From Clostridium sp. SCN 57-10 (GTDB taxonomy: Bacteria; Bacillota; Clostridia; Oscillospirales; Butyricicoccaceae), in contig MEFT01000114.1 in the NCBI GenBank assembly GCA_001725215.1, positions 1 through 10,458 of the forward strand: a DNA stretch of 10,458 bases, written 5' to 3'. The number at the start of each line of letters is the position of its first letter. The first letter of the stretch is position 1. The notes beneath the pieces are model-generated. The model made no database searches. It was not told where the DNA came from and saw nothing but the letters and a program-made list of their open reading frames with translations. This document shows positions 6,003 through 10,458 of this stretch, piece by piece. The position numbers were made by a program, and so were the translations under genes.

Positions 6003-6731
6003 TTACCTCCCGGTGGTATGCATCTCGCGGTCTAAAAAGGCCAGATCGAGCGATTCCTCGCCGCCGGACAGTATGCTGCCCGTGGCATCAAACCAAATGG
6101 GCTGCGCCGCTGTCCCGCCGAGCGAGACGATGTATGCGCCGTTGGGCGGCAGAGCCATGCCCTCGGGCGCGCGATAAAGTCCGTCTGCCCCGCGCCAAAG
6201 GCGCAGCGCATACGGCCTACCGAGCAGCGCAGCCGCCTCGCGCACGTCTCCCTCCGCGACGGCAGCGCGCACCGCCGTAGAACTGACGGCGCGTCCGTCG
6301 CGCAGCACGGGCGGGCAAACCGAAAGCGCAATGCCGCGCGCGCCGCATAACAGGCGAAGCGCGGCGGTGTCGCCCGAGGCGCTTTTGCCGAAGCGGAAGT
6401 CTTCGCCGCACACCACGCCGCCACAGTTAAACTCGCGCACGAGAATTTCTTCAACAAACTGCTCGGGGCTGAGCGCGGCGAACTCCGGTGTAAACGGAAG
6501 CACAAACACATGCTCGACGCCGCAAGCACGCATTAGCGCGGCTCTGCGATCCGGCTCGGTAAGCAGCAGCGGCGCACTGCCGCGCGTCAGCGCCCGGGGA
6601 GGGCGCTCATAGGTCAGCGCGGCGGGCGTCATGCCAAGCTGGCGTGCAAGCGAAACGGCCGCGCGCAGAATGGCGGCGTGTCCCAGATGAACGCCGTCAA
6701 AAAAGCCGAGCGCGACGACGTTTTTCTTCAT
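6003..6731 (-). CDS. ribF: RibF-type FAD synthetase with a degraded riboflavin kinase half
   Basis: This is a 242-residue protein; typical bacterial RibF has about 310. The N-terminal FMN adenylyltransferase domain is intact. GFFDGVHLGH (9-18) is the nucleotide-binding signature, GEDFRFGK (109-116) the central motif and SSTAVR (150-155) the SSTxIR motif. GRPYAL (171-176) normally leads into the riboflavin kinase domain. Here only about 65 residues follow, and the kinase GR-LG-PTAN motif is missing. ALPPNGAYIVSLGG (193-206) is a weak echo of the P-GVY strand. The enzyme therefore probably makes FAD from FMN but may not phosphorylate riboflavin. The last gene of the conserved infB-truB block, it starts in a 4-nt ATGA overlap with truB behind a GGAGAGG site. 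Confidence 0.9.
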   Translation of the reverse strand: MKKNVVALGFFDGVHLGHAAILRAAVSLARQLGMTPAALTYERPPRALTRGSAPLLLTEPDRRAALMRACGVEHVFVLPFTPEFAALSPEQFVEEILVREFNCGGVVCGEDFRFGKSASGDTAALRLLCGARGIALSVCPPVLRDGRAVSSTAVRAAVAEGDVREAAALLGRPYALRLWRGADGLYRAPEGMALPPNGAYIVSLGGTAAQPIWFDATGSILSGGEESLDLAFLDREMHTTGR

Positions 6732-7666
6732 ACCTCTCCGTCCTTTCGGGCAAAAAGCTTATAGCAAAGCAGCGCGGGCACGTCGTTTTCGGCACGCCCT
6801 GCACGCGATAGAAGCAAAAATGAGCCTTCTTCCGCATAAACGCGGCACAGCGCGCCCGCTTCGGGCATTGCGCCACGCGCCAGAAAGCGCGGGAAAACGG
6901 GTGCGCCGTTCACGGCGCGGTGCACGCCTTCGGCGTTTAGAACCACGGCGGGCAGATCGGAAAACAGTGCGTCAGCCGGTACGATATGCGGCGCAAGTTC
7001 GCCCGCTTCGCGCAGCCGCGCGACCTCTTCAAAGGTAAGCGCCTGTGCAAGCGTGAAAGAACCGGCTCGCACGCGCGTCAGCTCGGTCATGCACGCGCCA
7101 CAGCCAAGGGCCTCGCCCACGTCGTGGCACAGCGTGCGGATATACGCGCCTTTGGTGCAGCACACTCGGATGCGGTATTCGTCCTGCCCATCATCCGCCT
7201 GCGGCGGCAGCAGCTCAAGATGGGAGAAATCGACGCGGCGCGTGTCGCGCGCGACGTCCATGCCCTGACGCGCCAGCTTGTAAAGCCGCGCGCCGTTTAC
7301 CTGCACCGCCGAATACATGGGCGGAAGCTGGTCGTAACCGCCGGCAAAGCGCGCCAGCGCCTCTTCGACCTGCGCGCGCGTAACGCCCGACGCGTCTCGC
7401 CGCGCAAGCTCCTCGCCCGTAATGTCCTGCGTATCGGTCGTCAGTCCGAGGCGCAGCGCTGCGATGTATTCCTTGTCTGCGCCCGACGCGCACTCCGACG
7501 CGCGCGTCGCGTTGCCGAGCAGCATGACGAGCACGCCCTCTGCCAGCGGGTCAAGCGTGCCGGCGTGGCCGATGCGACGCATTTTCAAAATGCCGCGCAG
7601 CTTGCTCACCGCGTCGTGCGAGGTGAAGCCGCGCGGCTTGTTGAGGATCAAAACTCCGTTCAGCAT
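6728..7666 (-). CDS. truB: tRNA pseudouridine(55) synthase TruB
   Basis: This is a 312-residue enzyme that converts U55 of the tRNA T-loop to pseudouridine in the cytoplasm. The order of motifs is diagnostic. LNKPRGFTSHDAV (8-20) is followed by GHAGTLDPLAEGVL, with the catalytic Asp39. Then come DKEYIA, YSAVQVNGARLYKLARQG for the RNA-binding strand-helix, and CTKGAYIRTLCHDVG for motif III. The C-terminal part is a PUA-like region of about 80 residues, as in the longer TruB forms. The ATG at 7666 overlaps the nrnA stop by 7 nt and the gene ends in an ATGA overlap with ribF, so translation is coupled on both sides. Nothing is missing. Confidence 0.97.
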   Translation of the reverse strand: MLNGVLILNKPRGFTSHDAVSKLRGILKMRRIGHAGTLDPLAEGVLVMLLGNATRASECASGADKEYIAALRLGLTTDTQDITGEELARRDASGVTRAQVEEALARFAGGYDQLPPMYSAVQVNGARLYKLARQGMDVARDTRRVDFSHLELLPPQADDGQDEYRIRVCCTKGAYIRTLCHDVGEALGCGACMTELTRVRAGSFTLAQALTFEEVARLREAGELAPHIVPADALFSDLPAVVLNAEGVHRAVNGAPVFPRFLARGAMPEAGALCRVYAEEGSFLLLSRAGRAENDVPALLCYKLFARKDGEV

Positions 7667-8625
7667 GAGAGATAGACGGCCGCAACGGCGACCAGCCTTT
7701 CCCTGCAGGATTCCGCCGTGCCATACAGCGTGCAGCCCGCGGCGCGCGGATGCCCGCCGCCGCCCAGCTCTGCGCAGATGGCCGATGCGTCGATCGGCTT
7801 ATGGGTGCGCACCGACGCTTTGAATTCGCCGGGTTCCTTGGTTTCCTGCAGTAAAATCGCGCACTCGACCCCCTCCAGGTGGACGAGCAGCGTCGAGAGA
7901 TTGTCAAGATCGTCGCCCGTCGCGCCGATCTCGTCGATCGCCGCGCGCGCCAGCACGGTCGACGCGATGCGTCCGTCGGCCGAGAACACCGCTTCGTCAA
8001 ACACCTTGCGTTCGATGGCAAAGCGCGCGCGCGACTTGACTTCAAAACACTCGCGGTTGTGGCGGTGGAAGTCGACGCCGAGGTCGATCGCCTCTGCCGC
8101 GATACGGTGCGAAAGCGCGGTGGTGTTGGAGAAGCGGAAGCAGCCGGTGTCAGTCGCGACCGAAATGTAAAGCGCGTCGAGCATCGCCGTATCGGGTGTT
8201 ACGCCGAGGGCGTACATCAGGTCGTAAACGAGCTCTCCCGTCGCGGCGGCGCCTGCGCGCAGCAGCGTGCGCGCAGCAAAGCCGGTGTTGGACGGATGAT
8301 GGTCGACGCAGAGCGCCACCGAGGCTTCATAGGGAAGCGCCGACGCGGGCAGCAGCGTTTCCGACGCAATGTCGGCGGCGAGCACGGTATGGGTGCGCGC
8401 CGCAGCCTCGTCGTGCGGCAGGGAAAGTCCCTCGCACAGCGGCGCAAAGCGCGGCGTCAGCTCCTCGTTGTGCAGCAGAAAGGCCGTTTTGCCGGCGGCG
8501 CGCAGCACGCGGCACAGCGCGGCGCCCGAGCCGATGGTATCGCCGTCGGGTCGCTTGTGCGTCAAGATCAGATAATCATCGTGCGCGCGCAGAAAGTCTG
8601 CCGCCTCATTGAGCGTCAGCGTCAT
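7660..8625 (-). CDS. nrnA: DHH/DHHA1 family phosphoesterase (NrnA-type oligoribonuclease/pAp phosphatase)
   Basis: This is a 321-residue bifunctional enzyme of the NrnA family, which degrades 2- to 5-nt RNA and dephosphorylates pAp. The start at 8625 (MTLTLNEAADFL) is set by a GAGGAGG site 6 nt upstream; the ATG at 8655 has none. The DHH domain shows THKRPDGDTIGS (22-33, with His23, Asp27 and Asp29), AADIAS with Asp85, VDHHPSN (107-113) and ATDTG with Asp159, all manganese ligands. The DHHA1 domain ends with GGGGHPRAAG (288-297), the RNA-binding glycine loop. Length equals the B. subtilis-type family. It overlaps rbfA by 20 nt and truB by 7 nt, in the order known from many Bacillota. Confidence 0.96.
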   Translation of the reverse strand: MTLTLNEAADFLRAHDDYLILTHKRPDGDTIGSGAALCRVLRAAGKTAFLLHNEELTPRFAPLCEGLSLPHDEAAARTHTVLAADIASETLLPASALPYEASVALCVDHHPSNTGFAARTLLRAGAAATGELVYDLMYALGVTPDTAMLDALYISVATDTGCFRFSNTTALSHRIAAEAIDLGVDFHRHNRECFEVKSRARFAIERKVFDEAVFSADGRIASTVLARAAIDEIGATGDDLDNLSTLLVHLEGVECAILLQETKEPGEFKASVRTHKPIDASAICAELGGGGHPRAAGCTLYGTAESCRERLVAVAAVYLSC

Positions 8626-8992
8626 TGCCGTCCTCCTCGTCGGGCTTGATGTCAAGCTTGTTGATGAGCGCGCTGATGTGCGCGCCGCGAGAAATCGAAT
8701 CGTCGAGCACGAAAATCAGCTCGGGGGTATAGCGCAGCGACAGGCGGTGCGCCACCTCGCGGCGCAAAAATCCGGACGCCGACTTAAGGCCCTGCTTAAG
8801 CTGCTTTTCGTCATACGAGCCGAGCACGCTCAAAAAGACCTTGCACCAGCGCAGGTCGCCCGTCACCTCGCATCGCACGACGGTCAGCATCGGCCCCGAC
8901 AGACGGGGATCTTTGACGGTCGGCAAAAGTTCGGCGAGGCAGCGCGTTACCTCTTCGCTGATACGGTCGATACGGTTGCTGTTAGAGGGCAT
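8606..8992 (-). CDS. rbfA: 30S ribosome-binding factor RbfA
   Basis: This is a 128-residue single KH-fold protein that helps mature the 5' end of 16S rRNA in the 30S subunit and matters most in the cold. The N-terminus NRIDRISEEVTRCLAELL, the KDPRLSGPMLTVVRCEVTGDL middle that starts near residue 27, and LRREVAHRLSLRYTPELIFVLDDSI near 75-99 are characteristic. The C-terminus ends in an acidic tail, DEEDGNDADAQ. The ATG at 8992 follows AAGGAGG by 8 nt. The 3' end overlaps nrnA by 20 nt. An unusually long gap of 242 nt separates it from infB. Confidence 0.96.
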   Translation of the reverse strand: MPSNSNRIDRISEEVTRCLAELLPTVKDPRLSGPMLTVVRCEVTGDLRWCKVFLSVLGSYDEKQLKQGLKSASGFLRREVAHRLSLRYTPELIFVLDDSISRGAHISALINKLDIKPDEEDGNDADAQ

Positions 8993-9111
8993 ATCAACAT
9001 CCTCCTTTTTGGTGAATACGAATGATCGGGCGGGGGTTATTTCGCGCGTTGCGCGGGATGGTTCGTCGCGCTCCCCGCGCTTGGAGGTGGACGCGTTCTC
9101 CGCTGTAGGGC

Positions 9112-9134
9112 TACTTTTTGCTTACGTAAAAGTA
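9112..9134. repeat. Inverted repeat in the infB-rbfA gap (TACTTTT/AAAAGTA)
   Basis: TACTTTT (9112-9118) and AAAAGTA (9128-9134) are perfect 7-nt arms around a 9-nt centre that itself contains most of the palindrome TTACGTAA (9122-9129). The 242-nt gap 8993-9234 holds this hairpin, the rbfA ribosome binding site, and GC-rich sequence in which I see no gene. From memory, similar TACTTTTTGC-type hairpins recur between genes in Clostridia, so this may be a dispersed intergenic repeat; only one copy is in this window. Confidence 0.5.
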
Positions 9135-9215
9135 ACTCTAAGCGAAGCGTCTTCCCTTACACGGATCGCGTGATTTGCGTCCAAAACCCCGCGCACAGAG
9201 CATTCCGCAGCGTTC

Positions 9216-9243
9216 AAGCAGTAAAACCGCTGTTTTACTGCTT
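9216..9243 (-). repeat. Perfect hairpin spanning the infB stop codon
   Basis: AAGCAGTAAAAC (9216-9227) and GTTTTACTGCTT (9232-9243) form a perfect 12-bp stem with a 4-nt loop. The infB stop codon TAA (9235-9237) lies inside the stem. No T-run follows on the minus strand, so it is not a standard intrinsic terminator. It may protect the infB mRNA 3' end or modulate read-through to rbfA. Confidence 0.6.
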
Positions 9244-10458
9244 AACTTCCTCCATGATAAACGCCTCTACGATATCGCCTTCTTTGATATCGTTATACTT
9301 TTCAAAGCTCATGCCGCACTCGTAGCCTGACGCGACCTCTTTTGCGTCGTCCTTAAAGCGCTTAAGCGTTGACAGCACACCCTCGTGGATGACAATGCTG
9401 TCGCGCACAATGCGCACCTGTGCGGCACGCTGCACCTTGCCGTCAAGCACATAGCAGCCGGCGATGGTGCCGACACCGGTGACCTTGAAGACCTGGCGAA
9501 TCTCTGCGCGGCCAAGCTGCACCTCGCGGAACTTGGGCGCGAGCATGCCCTTCATCGCCTGCTCGATTTCGCCGATGCAATCGTAAATGACGCGATACAT
9601 ACGCATATCGACCTCGGCGCGCGCGGCGCTTTCGGCGGCGCCCGCCTCGGGACGCACGTTAAAGCCGACGATGATGGCGTTTGACGCGCTGGCCAGCATG
9701 ACGTCACTGTCGTTCACGCCGCCGACACCCGAATGGATGACGCGCACGCGCACTTCGTCGCACGAGAGCTTCTCGATCGACGCCTTCAGCGCCTCTGCGG
9801 TTCCCTGCACATCTGCCTTGACGATGATGTTCAGATCTTTCACATTGCCCTCGCTGATGCGCGAGAACAGATTCTCAAGCGTGACCTTCGACTGCGCCTG
9901 CGCACGCTCGTCTTTCTCTTCGCTGATGCGGCGCTCCGCAAGGTCGCGCGCCATGCGCTCGTCCTCAACGGCGTGGAACAGGTCGCCCGCCGCGGGCACG
10001 CTTGCAAGGCCTGTGATCTCCACGGGAACCGACGGGCCCGCCGTCTCGAGCTTGCGTCCGCGGTCGTCCTGCATGGCGCGCACGCGTCCAACTGCCGTTC
10101 CGGCGATCACGATGTCACCCATCTTCAGCGTGCCGTTCTGCACAAGAATGGTGGCGACGGGGCCGCGGCCGCGGTCGAGCTTCGCTTCGATGACGGTGCC
10201 CTTCGCAAGGCGGTTGGGGTTGGCACGCAGGGCGAGCATATCGGCGGTGAGCAGCACCATTTCGAGCAGGTTCTCAATGCCGTCTCCGCGCTTGGCGGAC
10301 ACGGGGCAGATGATAGTGCTGCCGCCCCACTCTTCGGGCACGCACATGCCCATGGCACCCAGCTCGCCCAGTTCCTTCAGGGCTTCGGCGGGGAAGGTGT
10401 GGTTCTTGTCCCATTCGGCGGCGAAGGGGGCCAGACGCTCCTGCGCGAAGGCGCGCAT
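9235..10458 (-). CDS. infB: Translation initiation factor IF-2, C-terminal part, joined in frame to a foreign N-terminal fragment
   Basis: The frame is open for 407 residues to the right edge. From about residue 47 on it is IF2, the GTPase that brings fMet-tRNA to the 30S subunit. CPVSAKRGDGIENLLEM (51-67) is the end of the G domain. AKGTVIEAKLDRGRGPVATI (85-104) starts domain II. LNIIVKADVQGTAEALKASI (209-228) and VIHSGVGGVNDSDV (240-253) belong to domain III. GVGTIAGCYVLDGKVQ (328-343) through EGVLSTLKRFKDDAKEV belongs to the tRNA-binding C2 domain. The end GDIVEAFIMEEVKQ is normal. Residues 1-45 are not IF2 but match acyl-CoA dehydrogenase, so the P-loop and most of the G domain are absent. 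It is the first gene of the ribosome-biogenesis operon. The Met at the edge is not a supported start. Confidence 0.93.
   Translation of the reverse strand: MRAFAQERLAPFAAEWDKNHTFPAEALKELGELGAMGMCVPEEWGGSTIICPVSAKRGDGIENLLEMVLLTADMLALRANPNRLAKGTVIEAKLDRGRGPVATILVQNGTLKMGDIVIAGTAVGRVRAMQDDRGRKLETAGPSVPVEITGLASVPAAGDLFHAVEDERMARDLAERRISEEKDERAQAQSKVTLENLFSRISEGNVKDLNIIVKADVQGTAEALKASIEKLSCDEVRVRVIHSGVGGVNDSDVMLASASNAIIVGFNVRPEAGAAESAARAEVDMRMYRVIYDCIGEIEQAMKGMLAPKFREVQLGRAEIRQVFKVTGVGTIAGCYVLDGKVQRAAQVRIVRDSIVIHEGVLSTLKRFKDDAKEVASGYECGMSFEKYNDIKEGDIVEAFIMEEVKQ
10321..10458 (-). other. Acyl-CoA dehydrogenase N-terminal fragment (apparent chimeric join)
   Basis: Residues 1-46 of the last reading frame, opening RAFAQERLAPFAAEWDKNHT, fit the helical N-terminal domain of acyl-CoA dehydrogenases. 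They show the R-FA-E-LAP-AAEWD pattern, then FP-EALKELGELG, then MGMCVPEEWGG. The codons are almost all GCC, CTG, GGC and AAG/GAA, like a GC-rich proteobacterium, and the protein pattern recalls betaproteobacterial enzymes; that origin is inference. It joins IF2 at PEEWGG (10321-10338), a motif that IF2 can also carry before its VSAK-G-GI segment. A chimeric assembly is the most likely cause. Confidence 0.78.

Noticed and set aside
5281..6177. 298-codon plus-strand open frame
   Set aside because: Antisense to the M20 peptidase and ribF 3' end, low-complexity Ala/Arg/Gln composition, and no recognisable domain or start signal.
6986..8649. Long plus-strand open frames antisense to truB, nrnA and ribF
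   Set aside because: GC-rich coding DNA keeps the opposite strand open. The products are Arg-rich without motifs, while the minus-strand genes are certain.
1..10458. Defence island, CRISPR array, prophage or transposon as the exciting system
   Set aside because: No repeat arrays, Cas or nuclease-effector genes, integrase or transposase are visible; the content is housekeeping and membrane genes.

Overview
This window looks like chromosomal DNA from a fairly GC-rich member of the Bacillota, most likely a Clostridia-type (gut-type) anaerobe. The pointers are the gene order infB-rbfA-nrnA-truB-ribF, strong AGGAGG-like ribosome binding sites, tight gene overlaps, and a stand-alone ComEC-type metallo-beta-lactamase followed by a DUF3006 protein. 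No genus can be named from the sequence alone. Both ends cut through genes, so this may be a whole contig.

Left part (1-1083): the N-terminus of an XRE-type helix-turn-helix regulator runs off the left edge on the minus strand. It has a good promoter with an inverted repeat over the -35 box. Next come a nested hairpin terminator, two promoter-like elements pointing rightwards, and a minus-strand P-loop kinase/ATPase of unknown substrate.

Middle (1232-3354): a TSUP/TauE-SafE permease (minus) is divergent from a hemolysin III/TrhA-like membrane protein and a GNAT acetyltransferase (plus). A shared bidirectional terminator at 3405-3431 separates this plus-strand pair from the large minus-strand operon.

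Right part (3433-10458, all minus, so read from right to left): infB (C-terminal part), rbfA, nrnA, truB, ribF, an M20 metallopeptidase, a membrane-anchored ComEC-type metallo-beta-lactamase, and a DUF3006 protein. From rbfA onward the junctions are overlaps of 20, 7 and 4 nt, a 5-nt gap, a 4-nt overlap and a 7-nt gap, which is one translationally coupled operon. The first genes serve ribosome assembly, initiation, tRNA modification, nano-RNA turnover and flavin cofactors. The last three appear to be a membrane-facing hydrolase module attached to the end.

The most striking anomaly is at the right end. The first ~45 residues of the infB reading frame are an acyl-CoA dehydrogenase N-terminus, not IF2. 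The switch falls in a PEEWGG stretch that both families can carry, which strongly suggests a chimeric assembly join. Other points of note are a RibF whose riboflavin kinase half is degraded, an unusually long infB-rbfA gap with hairpins, and tandem promoters antisense to the kinase gene. I found no CRISPR array, transposase, tRNA, rRNA or recognisable defence system, and no stretch over 300 bases without a gene.
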